From the NCBI RefSeq assembly GCF_003144195.1, contig NW_020290036.1, positions 1 through 64,000 of the forward strand: 64,000 nucleotides of DNA, written 5' to 3'. Numbering within the stretch: the first letter of the stretch is position 1; every line of letters starts with the position of its first letter. Positions 13,525 through 25,200 of this stretch are shown piece after piece. The DNA is from Ceraceosorus guamensis. Lineage: Eukaryota; Basidiomycota; Exobasidiomycetes; Ceraceosorales; Ceraceosoraceae. The notes beneath the pieces are model-generated. The model had not been told where the DNA came from, searched no databases, and was given only the letters and a program-made list of their open reading frames with translations. A program made the position numbers and the translations under genes.

Positions 13525-14422
13525 TCACTCGGGATTGACGACTACAGTTCTTCCCTTCTTACCATCTCGAGCTGTTTCCCTCTTCTTGTCCCTACTGAGC
13601 GCTTTTCTCATATCTGCAAAGACAAGGGTTCGACACGAAAAGTATGTGCCACTTCCGCGTCAGCATGCCCGTCTCTCCTCGACGGCTCTCATTGGTCGAC
13701 GCTACGCCCGAGTCCAGCGAGACGTGATGGAGAAAAAACGGAGAGCACTCTGCAATACTCACCCCATCCGTTCTCGTCAGTCCCTCCTGCTCCTCCTCCA
13801 GAGTAGTATTTGTCTACCGTGCGGTACACTTCATAACCCAGCTTTTCGTACATTGACACGGCGAGGTTGTTGGAAGGTCTGACGAACAAGTCTACAAAGT
13901 AAGACTGCAAAAGGGGTGGCGCGTCAACGTGTTTCAATTTCCCCCATTCTCATTCCGATTTTGCTTCGCACCATACTACGTCCCCGTTCCCCAACGCATC
14001 CATTCACATTCGCGTTTGAGCTCACGACTCACATTGTACACCTTTTCACTGGCATCCTCCAAAAGATTCATCAGACCCTTGGCCACTCCCAACCGTCTAA
14101 ATTCGGGCGCGACAGTGATAGCAGTAACGTGACCATGCCTCTCCTTGACCCTTTCCATGCCTGTATCTCTTCCTTCCGCTTTACCGATCACATATCCCAT
14201 CATCGATGCGTGGCCCCCTTCAAGCGACGCACCGTTCCGAGCCGCAGACTTGATATTGCAAGAGCCGCCACTGCTGCTGCTGTACTGAGTGTAGCATAGC
14301 TCGGGCCACTTGGAAATGTAGGTGAGGTAAAAAGATAGAGAATAAGTCTCTGTCCAATGATCTAGGTTAATCTGGTTGAACTTGAATAGGTCTGTTGCCC
14401 TAAAAGGCGTCAACAAAGACAT
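13525..14422 (-). CDS. NAT3: N-terminal acetyltransferase B catalytic subunit (NAA20/Nat3)
   Basis: Catalytic subunit of the NatB complex, which acetylates nascent proteins starting Met-Asp, Met-Glu or Met-Asn on the ribosome together with NAA25/Mdm20. Exon 1 (14422-14033) starts MSLLTPFRATDLFKFN and contains NLDHWTETY and FYLTYISKWPELC, all NAA20 signatures. The GNAT acetyl-CoA loop is RRLGVAKGLM, preceded by VTAITVAPEF. Exon 2 (13904-13763) has VDLFVRPSNNLAVSMYEKLGY and VYRTVDKYY. Exon 3 (13613-13525) has DMRKALSRDKKRET, the conserved tail. Phases close (206 residues). A serine-rich insertion follows TQY in exon 1. A GTGAGT donor overlaps the stop, so the last few residues may differ. The gene is divergent from the ATG10-fusion gene, with about 565 bp between the starts. 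Confidence 0.95.
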
Positions 14423-14987
14423 GTCTGGACGCCTTGTGGGACAAAGATGTGGGTATGTGCGCTTGTGTTCAGTAGCTGCTGGATGACGGCGAAGAGGGTG
14501 GGACACGTGTGTGCGTACGCTGCGATGAGAGCGCCTGAAACAGCACGAGGTGAGCAGAGAGCAAGTTGAATGGCGTGGCGTGGCGTGGCGATGATGATGG
14601 TGATATGGGTGATTGCCTTGAAGAATGATCCAGCGGCAGTCGCTAGCACAGATCAATAGAAGATGCTGATCGCCATCTTGGTCGGATCGAGCCTCACGTC
14701 ATGAGTCTTGAGTCAAAGTGGAGAGGAATGCATGGGGACTGTCACGTGGTGCGTCTGCCGAGCGCTGCAGTCAAGGATCGAGTGCGCACGGACAGAAGGC
14801 AGGAGGGCTTTCGCGCGGAGCATGGCGCGGCCGGTGTAACTCCGAAGCTCATCCGGAGCAGTCTCGCGCCTTATTCCATGAACAGGTGCAAGTCAGGGCA
14901 GAAGCTCTTTCCTTGCTCACCCTCATCACCTTTCTCCACTCTGCTGCTCCGCCTCAGACACAAGCTCATCTTGCCACACTTGCGAGC
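14423..14987. other. divergent promoter region NAA20 / ATG10-fusion gene
   Basis: Both neighbours start outward from this 565-bp stretch. It holds a (TGGCG)4 microsatellite at 14571-14590, an ATGATG run and a CACGTG E-box-like word near 14744. No further gene is visible. Confidence 0.6.
14571..14590. repeat. (TGGCG)4 microsatellite
   Basis: Four perfect TGGCG pentamers in the divergent promoter region. Confidence 0.85.
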
Positions 14988-17497
14988 ATGACCGAGCCCA
15001 TCAAACTACGCATCGGCTATGTTCCCGAGCATTTCTCTTCTCCCTTACTACAGCTAGGTCGTTCGTCATGGGGACTTGCTCACCTAGAACTCGTCTCACA
15101 ACCCAGCGGCACAGGTCAAATGCTCTCCTCCCTCTCATCTGATCAGGCCATGCAGCAAGAACAGAAAATAGATGTGGCTGTTGCGCTTACAGAGAGTCTG
15201 ATTGCTGCACTTGCCAAAGGAAGAGAGGATTTCAAACTTGTGGGGAGTTACGTCAAGAGCAGCTTGAATTGGTGAGTCTGGCGCTCCGGAGCGGTCTGCA
15301 GCGAGGAAGTAGAAGGCGCGGAAAGTCGGAGTGAGAGCATTCATCCTGATTGCTGAGTGCTGTGCTCGCTGCATGGAGCGCACCAAAAGTTGAGAGCGAA
15401 TCATCACTCCGACTCATTGCAGGGCTGTCATTACGGGTACATCGCCACATGCCGAGCGATACCAGAGCATTGAGGACCTCAAGGGAGAGAAGATTGGCAT
15501 CAGCAGAGTAGGCAGCGGTAGCATGGTCATGGCCAGCGTCATGGCCCTGCTGCAGTAAGTGATGCTGAGCTCTACCACACGACAGCGAATCTAGCCACTA
15601 ATCAGCACGACCCTTTTCACCCTGCACCGCTCGCAGAGGATGGACAGACAAGAATGGCAAAGCGTCAGAGGTGCACTTTAAAGGTAAGAGTGAAGCTAGA
15701 AGAAGGAATTTGCGCTTGTATGCTGTCGAACTACAGGGCAGCTGCTGAATTGTCACGATATCACGCCCAACTTCTGCCCTTGGTCCAGTGCAAGATACGT
15801 TCGAAAACTTGCGCAGAGGCGTCAACTTTCCCCCCAAACAAACTTCAGGTCCATCGGCGTCATCGCAGTCAGTCTCTTGTCTTCGATGCGCATGCCAACA
15901 GCAAGCGCAGCAGAGCGCAAGAGATCTGAATTTGCTCACACTTGCATCGTCTTCTTCGCCCCCAGCGCGCCTGTCTCCACTGCAAGTGGACAAATCAGTG
16001 CCGAAGACTTCGCAGATTCTGCCGAATCGTACGTGTCTAAATACTCCGACGGCTCTTCTCAGCCTTCGCTAGGAGCACACGTCTTCTCGGAAGGATGGAA
16101 GTATAGTGCTGCGCCTGTTCCTCTACTTGAACGCTCTTTCGATCTGCTTGCCGATCCAGCTAGACAGAATGAGGAGGCTCGCAGGACAGTGTTGCGCGTG
16201 CAGCAGGTCATTGCTAGGAGCTCTACTTGGGGCACACCGGTGCTTTATTTCAGAGCGAGCACAGCGGGTAAGCTCAGCTCTCATTCGGTCGAATTTACGC
16301 TCGCTTTTTGACATGTATTGCATCGCTTTGCTGATGTCGCGCGACCACAGAAGGAACATTGTTGACTCTACCGGAAATCGAGAGCTCCTCATTGCTTATT
16401 CGAAATACGGGCGAGAAGAGCAATACCACTCTCCCAATCCACACCACTTCCGCACCGACAGGCCTGGACGCAGATGCTCGGAATGCACCTTCAGAGTGGG
16501 CGTCGTTGTCGCTAGGCAACCATCCAGTGACGGACGAAACATGGATCATGCTTCATCCTTGTCAAACAGCTCCTTGGATCTCCCTTTTGCGCTCCAACGA
16601 CGCCTCGTCACAAAGTTCTAGCAGCTCGAGCGGCGTGCAGTACATCGAAGCCTTTATGAGCCTATGCGCTTCGGCCGTGCAGATGAGGTCTGATCAGAGC
16701 AGACCTGGTGCTGAGCAGGGCCCATCGCATCGTTCTGAGCATGGCCAATCAGTGGAGAAACCGGAAACGGCTGCTTTCATGTGGGAATGGTTCACCACGA
16801 AACCTTTTGTGGACTCTGGAGAGGTGAGTGAAAGCGCCGCTGGGAGTCAGGATGGAGAGAGATGGGTGCACGAAGGCTACTGACAGGCACGCCTCTGCTG
16901 ATACTGCACACTGCGCACTTGATGCTACAGGTGCGCTTCATCGGAAACGTACCGACTCCCTGGCCCAGCTGGAGCATAGCCGCATCCGTACCCACCGTTC
17001 TCTCCAACGCTTCATCGTCTGCCTCCTCCTCCGACTCTTCAAAAAGTCTCACCAAGCTGCACATCCTCAGCGACTTTCTCCATCGTCTTCAAGCTCAAAT
17101 CGTTCAGTTCACGTCGGACGAAGACGAAGCATTGCGATTCGTGCAGAGCGAAATGGGCTACGAAGCATCGGATGTGAGGCTGTGGTACGAGCGTGTGCGC
17201 TGGGTAGGAGATTCGCGTTCTTCGCTCGAAGAACAGCATTCTGTTCATTCGTCCAGCGTCGCTGCAAGCCAAACGCACAAGGGGAATGTGAAGACGAAGC
17301 AGACGGGACAAGATACTTCTACCAGCACAGTCTCCAAAGAGACGCTCTTGAGCACCCTACAAACCCTCCTTCGAGCCGGCGCTATCCCGGCGCCCAGCTC
17401 AGACGCAGACGATACGAACGACGCAGCCGCGTGGAATGTCAAAAGCTTCGTCCAGGCTTTACCCGGCCAGGGTGTCCAGTCTGGCTTGGTCGATTGA
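14988..17497 (+). CDS. periplasmic-binding-protein-like protein with an internal ATG10 E2-like domain
   Basis: Seven exons close exactly in phase: 14988-15271, 15423-15554, 15637-15683, 15789-15867, 15966-16267, 16351-16823 and 16931-17497, giving 627 residues. Residues 1 to about 170 are the first part of a type-II periplasmic-binding-like fold (Ca3427/NMT1-like): KLRIGYVPEHF, DVAVALTESLIAAL, KGEKIGISRVGSGSMVMAS and DTFENLRRGVN. The matching second part resumes at about 422 with AAFMWEWFTTKPFVDSGE and FIGNVPTPWPSW. Between them, at about 185-395, lies a complete ATG10: a GWKY segment, then TPVLYFRASTAEGTLLTLPEI, and SLGNHPV with IMLHPCQT. Cys352 matches the catalytic cysteine of ATG10, the E2-like enzyme that joins ATG12 to ATG5. 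The C-terminal YIEAFMSL segment also fits ATG10. No stop separates the ATG10 end from the resumed binding-protein domain, which lie in the same exon. The intron 4 donor (GTCAGT at 15868) is the weakest boundary. Family assignments are by motif recognition. Confidence 0.85.
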
Positions 17498-17975
17498 AAA
17501 AATTTCAATCATATATGTTCACGATCTTGCATCATCCATCTTCATCGCTTGCCACACCTCCCTGTCATTTTGTTGATCAACTGACGCCCACTTCGTGACT
17601 TGCCGCATCTCACTATAAAGGACGAGCCGCGTCCGCTGGCGTGAACGAGAAACATGAGCTGAGGAGACTTGCAAGCCGTTTTTGTAGGGACAGCTCTCGC
17701 ACCCATTCTTCGGCAGCGAGCACACTCGTGACTTGCCGCTCGCACCATCGACGTTTGGGAAAAAAGGTTACATTTCAAGTTGAACCACGCTCAGACGTGT
17801 GGGCGTGTTCGAAGACTAGCTAAAATGATTTTGGCTGCGGCGAACCGCCCAAACAAAACGCCGAAGACTACCATGCTCAAGGTCGTTCCCTCTGCCGACA
17901 AGGTGGCCAGACAGCAGCTCGAAGTCCAAGGCTCATCATGTCGTGGCAAATTTAGTAGAGCAACTGCTGCAGTAG
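17498..17975. other. convergent 3' region
   Basis: Shared 3' flank of the ATG10-fusion gene and CRM1. An AATTTCAATCATATATG segment just after the first stop may serve 3'-end formation. No coding segment was recognised. Confidence 0.5.
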
Positions 17976-20900
17976 TCAGATCTCCTCGTCTTCATCCTTG
18001 GTGATCTCAGATGGCTTGAGCATACCAGGCACAGCTGCAGCCTTCTCTCTAGCTTCTGCAGCCTCAGCAGCAGCCTTCTCCGCCTTGTCATCCTGAAAGA
18101 GATCCTGATTATCTCCCTCCGAGCCGGCCAGCTCACGCGTCGTGAGCAGAAAGTCGCGCATGAGAGAGCTGTACGAGAAACTACCATGGTAAGCTTGAAA
18201 GGCAAAACAGCACCAACATTGCTTTGCAAACTGACCGGAATTGAGAGTCACGACCGTTGAGGTCAGAGTGGTAGGCTTCGTGCATGTTGAGGTCGCGCAG
18301 CTCAGCCTTGCGGAAGGTCAGTGCGCGCATGGTGGGATCTTGTGAGACGCTGAGCTTCGACAAGCCTTCGAGGAACGAGTCTACATATTTGGGATCGACG
18401 TGCGGAAAAGCAGTCTTGAGCCTGTTGAAAGATTGTAGAACAATGTCAGCATCTGCAGACACCCCACTTTAAGGGTCCCAGTCACTTACAAATTGGAGCA
18501 GTACTGCAGCAGGTACGAGTGGTTGTCCGTAACCCCTTCTGCCAATGGCACAGAGACCTTTTCGAACGCAACGGTTGCAAAGATCCGAGCCAGAAGCATG
18601 CACTGCAGTCTGAAGCCAGCTTTATGATCTGGCTCTGTCAGAACGAAAAAGACATCTTGCACGACTGGCAAAAGGTATTGCTGGTAGAAGCCTGCACTGA
18701 CTTCCGCGCTTTCCTGAGCGACATTGGCAAACAGCTCCAGCATGGTGTTGAGTCCCTGCTCGGCAACATCGCGTTGAGCATGCTTGAAAGCCCATACGAG
18801 GGCATCGACGAAGAGCTTGAACTTGGATGGGTCCAAAGAGAGCATCGCTGGGAAGCACTGTGCATTGATGGCGCGCAGCAGCTTGAAGAAGCCAACACGA
18901 TGCTCTGGGTACTCTGCAAAGTCTCGGTTGATCATGCCTAGCGTGGGCTCAAAGACTGCATCGAGTATCGGCGAGATCTTGTCGGTGAGCAGTGCACCGA
19001 GGCGAGCGGTGATAGTGGTCATGACGTTGAGCACCTCAGCCTCTCTCGCAGGCGGCACATTGTTGTGATAGTCCCCGAGAATGGCGTCCAGAAGAGAGGG
19101 GATCAGATTGACGTTCACCTGCTCCAGGTCTTCGGCGCGCTTGACGTAAGTCTCGACCAGATGCAATATGTCCTTTTTTATCGTGCGCAAGCCGCGCACC
19201 AAAGGAGTCTTTGTAGCGATGAGGCCGTCTGATTCCACCTTGGCGCTGATGACTCCGCTCACGCTTCGGTAGAGCGCGAGCATATCGAGATAGATTCTGC
19301 CGATTTGTGGTAGGAAGTAGGTGCCGATGGAGAAACAAGCCGAGACATTCGTCTTGAGGACATTCGACAGAATCTTGATGTTTTCAGAGTTGTTGAGGAC
19401 GTCAACATTGCTGTGTGCTTGGGACATGAGAGAGTCCCAAGCACTGTTTGGCAATTCCATCAGCTTGCTGATCAAGCGTTCCTGAGTCGGCTTGTTCGGT
19501 TGTGCAGCAATCATGTATCCGACCGCTTCGTAGAAGGTGTGGACTTGATGCGCTTGAAGATCAACAGTGATGCGGTGCAACGTACGAAGGATCTCGTCGA
19601 TGAAAGGCTCCTGTTCGTCCTTTTGTTGCATGACGAAGTGTCGCCTACATTTTTGAGCGATCTTGATGAATGTGTCGCACGCCATGTCCTGCACACCCTC
19701 GTGGGTCTCGTGCATGAACTCGAAATTCTTGTTGACCACTGTCTTCAGGAATTTCCAGTGAGCTTTAAGGAAGCGTGGATATTGGCCCACTATATACATG
19801 ATGTTCGAAGCGACGACCGCCTTGTTGTCTTTTCCGCGCTTCATCTCGCAGAGGCCCAGGAGATCCTTGATGACTGTGACCAGGAACCGCTTCTCTGCGT
19901 CTTCGCCTGTGGGCGCAGCCAGCGATGCATCAGCAGCGGCACGCCTTCTCGCTCGCTGAGTCGAGATGGCGACTCACTCATTGCACCCGAGATACTGCCG
20001 ATCGCCCAACACAATGTATTGAGGTTGCCCCAGCTCCATTCGGATCCGTCTACTTGCTTGGACAGCTTTTGTGTCATGATCTCCTCCGTGTCGAGGGTGT
20101 CTAGATGCGTCAAGTAGACCAGCACCTCTCTCATGGATTTGTACAACACGATGGTATCGCTCTCTTTCATGAATTCTCGCACGATCTCTCCTTCGTCGTT
20201 CTCCACCACCAGGACCTGGAGGCGATTCGCGCATTTTGTCAGCAATGGGAGCTGTCCAGAGGCTGTCATAGCCACCAAACTCACCTCTTCAGGCTTGACC
20301 ATGCGTTCGATCATGACTAGACGCAAATTGCTGAGAATCTGGCCGTACGTGTGCTTCCTCAAGTCGAGCGAAGCGGCAGCGCCAGAGGACCCGTTGCCCA
20401 AGCTCAGCCCAATAAGAGGATTCATTTCTGCCATGGGAAGCGTTTGCATCTCCTCGTAAAGCTGAAGCCAAGTGACGCAACATTTGTCAGTGCAGCGACA
20501 CGACGCGCTTTGCCCCAGTACACTCACAGACGCGACGAGCTTTGACCAGTACTCGAGACAGATCTTAAAAATCTCTCGTTCCGGCACTTGAGAAACTTTG
20601 ATCAGGTAAAGGTGCGCATTGAGAAGGACCTCACGATTCTCCGCATTTTCCACAAGGTGCAAGCGCTCATTCAGGAAGTTGCACAAAAACAATGCCAAGT
20701 TGAGAATCAGCTCTTGGTCATCGTTTGACGAAGACTCGTACGCTTCGGCGAAGTCTGTTCATCACAGCAGCCAAGTGTCAGCGAGGAGCGCGACTTGAGC
20801 AGTGAGATCTTCAGTATTACGACTCACTCGTGCTTGGAGGGATCATGCGATTGACCGAGGTCATGACCATGTTGAACAGGACGACGAACTTCTCATCGTA

Positions 20901-22217
20901 CGAGTTAGTCTTGATCTGAAGGCCAGCGATCTCCGACAAGCACTTCAGTGTCACATTGCGATACTCTGGTACTTCGAGGAACTGTAGTGCAGAAGATGGG
21001 CGTCAGTCGCAAATCGCACGCGAATCACAAGTGGCCATGTATACTGCGTCTCCCGCGATTTTGACTAGCCCAGGCAATCCCTGCGTCGATAAGCGCCACT
21101 CACCCTGTTGATCAGCTGATCAATCACGTTGGTCTCAAAAATGTAACCCAAGGGAATCCAGTTCAAGAATTTGAGCATAGTTTCCAGAGTGGCTTGGATA
21201 AGGCTGGGCCTTTGAGCCTTCTCGAGGACCTCGGTGCACAACTGAAACACCTCTGCAAACTCTCCGCAGATTTGATTCTTGAGATTTTGGGTTTTTGTCG
21301 TGGTCATCTGCTCGGGCGAAAAGTCGAAAATCTCCTCCGACAGCAAGCGCAGAATAGCCATGTTGTTCTGGCAGATGGATAGAGAGGTGCGTGACGACGA
21401 GACGATGTCGGAAATAAATGTCGGCCATTTGTGGGGCCACTCCTGCTTCAGGATTTGCACAAGCGTCACGTTCAGCTTCTTGAGATAGGTGCGCTGTGCC
21501 CTAAGCGAAGCCTCATCGGACGAAACACCAATGATCGTCTCGACGATGAAGTTGCGAATGCCTATGAGACGGAATCAACAGCTGAGTGTCAGCAGCTCGC
21601 CCAGCTCGCGTTCGCCAAGGCAGTACTCACCTTGCTGCTGATCCTCGGCCAGAGCCTTCCACTTGGTCAGAATCAGTTTGTCAAGGATTTGCAAAGCGAT
21701 GTACTGGGAGCAAACGTGCAAAGACCCGAGATCAGCTCAGGGAGTGTGCCAGAATAGGTGAAGCCTTTGCTACGTCCAACCACATCGCTCCTCAAGCCAC
21801 GTTGATCTCTGAACAAGCGCGTTGAGGGACTCACCTTTGAGTGTTCGCTCGAACTTTGCTGAAGAATGGCGGGAACCCGCTGCCACGCCTCCGGATGCTC
21901 CTGGAATTGAGCAAGAACTTGTTGCGCCATACGTTGCTACGGCAGTGAGATGATACCCGACCAAGGATGAGCTTCCTGAGCTCCGTACCGAGCATTGATC
22001 GCCGCGAAACGCTAGTGGCGTGGAGGGCACTCACGTCTTCACGGGCGCTGCCAAACATGGCGCCGACGACCCGGTCCAGCAGGCTAACATCAAGATCCTG
22101 GCTGAAATCGAGAATGCCCTGCAAACAATACAGTGTTCAGCATGAATGTTGAAAAGGTCAGCACGTGTGCTGACGATAGGAAAGAGCCTCGGGCGGTGCC
22201 TCGACACTCACGTCCAT
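17976..22217 (-). CDS. CRM1: exportin-1 (CRM1), nuclear export receptor
   Basis: HEAT-repeat karyopherin that exports leucine-rich NES cargo with Ran-GTP; 1104 residues in the model, close to the usual size. Twelve exons close in phase: 22217-22212, 22118-22035, 21936-21835, 21703-21631, 21561-21104, 20981-20828, 20754-20528, 20461-20285, 20215-19978, 19906-18490, 18421-18236 and 18168-17976. Exon 1 holds only ATG-GAC; the protein then runs [16 protein letters not shown]. The importin-beta N-terminal region follows ([13 protein letters not shown]). The highly conserved NES-groove region is [34 protein letters not shown] and [17 protein letters not shown]. Cys526 equals human Cys528, the leptomycin B target, so the protein is predicted to be drug-sensitive. 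The C-terminus carries [16 protein letters not shown] and an acidic tail. A stretch of about 35 residues between SKLSVSQD and SLMRDFLL is longer than in most CRM1 proteins, so the exon 11/12 boundary deserves checking. Confidence 0.95.
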
Positions 22218-25200
22218 GGTGCGTGGGTTGAGGCTCCAGCGGAGCTGTATAACTCGAGGTGTAGCGCCTACCTGGATGACAGACTGTTGGTTAACTCTTG
22301 CCCGACTCGGACTTCGATACGCGAAATCCTTGACGGAGCAGATCGTCAAGATGGCCTGCGTGTGAGAGTGATTTGAGGATGAGGGTGTGCGAGAGTTGCA
22401 TGTGCACGAGTGGAGATGGACAGGTGCTGCTGCTGGTGTGAGCATGCACCTCGATGCGTGCGCGCGACGAGACGCGCCTGATGCTCGCGCTGAAATTGGT
22501 GCGGACGCTTTCGTACGAAAGAAGCGCGACAGACCCTATATGCTGTATATGCTGTATACTCATCCGGCTCACCATTCGTGACTGCTGCAACAGGTCGTGC
22601 TCACCTTCACAGAGCGATGATTACCCACAATGTCACACGATCCTACACGCCTCAGTCACACGCTTGTATAAGGCAGCTCCTAGGGCGTTGTAGATGCCGC
22701 ACTGCGCATGTCCTAGGCTGAAATGCTAGTCAGCCAAGAACGACATCTTCGTCCTACGACCGACCATTAGCTTGGCGTTGTGATGGCAACGAATGGGGCG
22801 AGGATGGAGCGGCGGCGGCCTGATGCGCCCTTATGCCACAAGTGCTACCTCAGTGGTTCCAGGCGATTTCGTCTCTCATATAAAGTCCGCTTCATCAGGC
22901 TGCGGGAGGTGTGAACGCCTTTCTCATCAATCTGATCAGACTTCAAGACCGCAGCGTTGGGTCCAAACCCACAGATTGCCAATCATGAGTTCACACTCAA
23001 CTCGTCCTCCTCTGCCCAGGTGGCTCACACTCAGAATTTGGAACGCGATGCGAGGGCTCAGCAGGTTGCCAAGCTGACACACTCTCTGATTCACCGTCCA
23101 CCTTTAGTTCCACGTGAACGGGACAGGCGTCATCCAGCACGCTGCAGTCTGAGTCGTGATTCGTGGTGGTACTGAAACAGCCCGTGAACATGGCCTTTGA
23201 GCATCCTCGAAGTGACCACCCACACTGACGGACTAGGGGCTATGATTTCTATCGTCACGCTCCTCATCGCAAAGACGTCTCCGAGAGACACCAGATCCTC
23301 AATCACGAACGTTGAATTCCGCTTCCAATAGTCCTGGTGAATACCGCGCACAATCACCAATGATTGACGCTAGAGGCCAACAAAGATAGAGCCGTTGCGT
23401 GTATAGCCTCGGCCAGCGCTCCAAGCTGAGCGGCTCATTAATCAGACGCTGAAATATTAGTGCTACCTTGTGGTCATGCGTCGCGGAAGGACCTTACAGA
23501 CACCAGGTGATGATCGCGAATGGCCAAATGGCAAGCCGTACAGGGTAGAGCAGCAACGGGTCAGACAAGCGTCGGAGTCATGTATTGTCCGTTTAGATTG
23601 CTGCGTGACTCATCAGTCAGGCACCCCTCTCAAAGGAGAATGTGCAACAAGCACACTCACGACTGCGGTGCGAACGTACGGAATCAGCGCTTTGTAGCCG
23701 ATTCATGTCACGGATTTCGTCATCCAGACATGCGAGCCAATTTGAATATTGCCAATAATGGATGGGTGCACCAGAAGCCGTTGCTGCCACAATCCCTGAC
23801 CGCGCAGCAATCGCGAAGTCTGTGCAGCCCTGCTTCCGTGGTCGGATGCGCGGACCGCGCTCTTTTTGCTTGTATAGATGTTCCCCACTTTGACCAAAGT
23901 CATTCTGGCCAATGGGAGCGGGAAGGCATGCGGATACGGCGGGGAGGTCAGGTGCTCTGCTGGAAGTCGGATCAAGATCGATAGGCTTGCCCAGGAGACT
24001 GCGGGTCCAGCGAAAGTACCACCCCATAATCCGCAGCGTTTCGTGACTCGTTGCGCTGCCTGCCTTGCATGGGCTCGTGACTCGTGACTCGTTCCACCCG
24101 GTGAGATTCCTTGATTTTTGCCCTGAACCCACGCGTCCAACGCGCAAAAGAACCTGTGCTGATGGCTTCCTGCTGCGCGCTTTCCGTGCGCAGGCGCAGC
24201 AGTCGCGGTGCACTGAGCAGCGGGACTCAGCACGCATGGCTAGCGCACTGGGCCCATCGAGCACCTTTTACGACGACAGCTTCTTGATTGGTGTCACGAG
24301 TCGTACCCCGGTGATCTTTGGTCAAACCGCTTGAGCGCTGCGCGAAGTCAACAATGGATGAGAAGCCTCTTGATTCGGCGAAGCGATAAGGGCCGAGGGA
24401 GCTGCGCATGATCGGCTGCATGGCGCGCCGCAAGCGTCTCAAGAGATGACGCGGTTCAGAGACAGGAGACGCAGGAACGACGTTAGTCTGAAGAGGGAGT
24501 TGGGTGTCCGCTCCCCCCTTCTCATGCCGCAGCAGCATCGATACTCGTGACTCACACTAAGGTCAAGCCCCTTCCATCTAGATATGCAAGCCATCCCGAG
24601 CTGCACACATGAGGCCTTGACGAGCGAGTCACTAGCGAAATGCAAGACAGAGTCATGGGAAAGTGATGCTGGGTTCAGGGCGGAAACCTGATCGCAAACG
24701 TGGGTGCTGCGATGGCCTCTATCTCTGCTTTGGTGGTGGTGTCTAGCGCGCGTCAGACGCGACGGTCGTTGTGGTCGCTCAGGTCAGGTCAACCATCGCA
24801 TGAACGCTACCGCTACGCACGTATGGGACTCAGCACGGAGAGCTCAGCCAGGAGAGGCTGCTTCATTACGCACATCCTTCCCTTCTTTCTTGACATCAAG
24901 TATCGCAGCTGTCCCATCCATTCGGAGGAAAGGGCCTCGGCTCGGCATTCCTGCGTTCCTGCATGCTGCTCAGCAATCTTCCGTCGCCTACGGCCTTGAG
25001 TCATCAAGGCGCTCGGGACGCCCGAGAGCTGACGTAGATAGAGCCCGCAACGTTTTGTAGCAGGAGCTCTCCAACCCTGGCGCGATTCGCGTAGCACCAT
25101 TGGGCTCAGGGCACAATTCCACCTTACGCAATGACAGATCAGTCGAGCGAACACTCATGTCGATCGCAGCCTATAAGATGCGTGATCGAAGAGAGCTCCT

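Noticed and set aside
23130-23360. Minus-strand frame with SVTIEIIAPSPSVWVV and GHVHGLFQY, reminiscent of a multicopper-oxidase end
   Set aside because: The copper-binding His-Cys-His pattern is absent and no other cupredoxin domain lies nearby.
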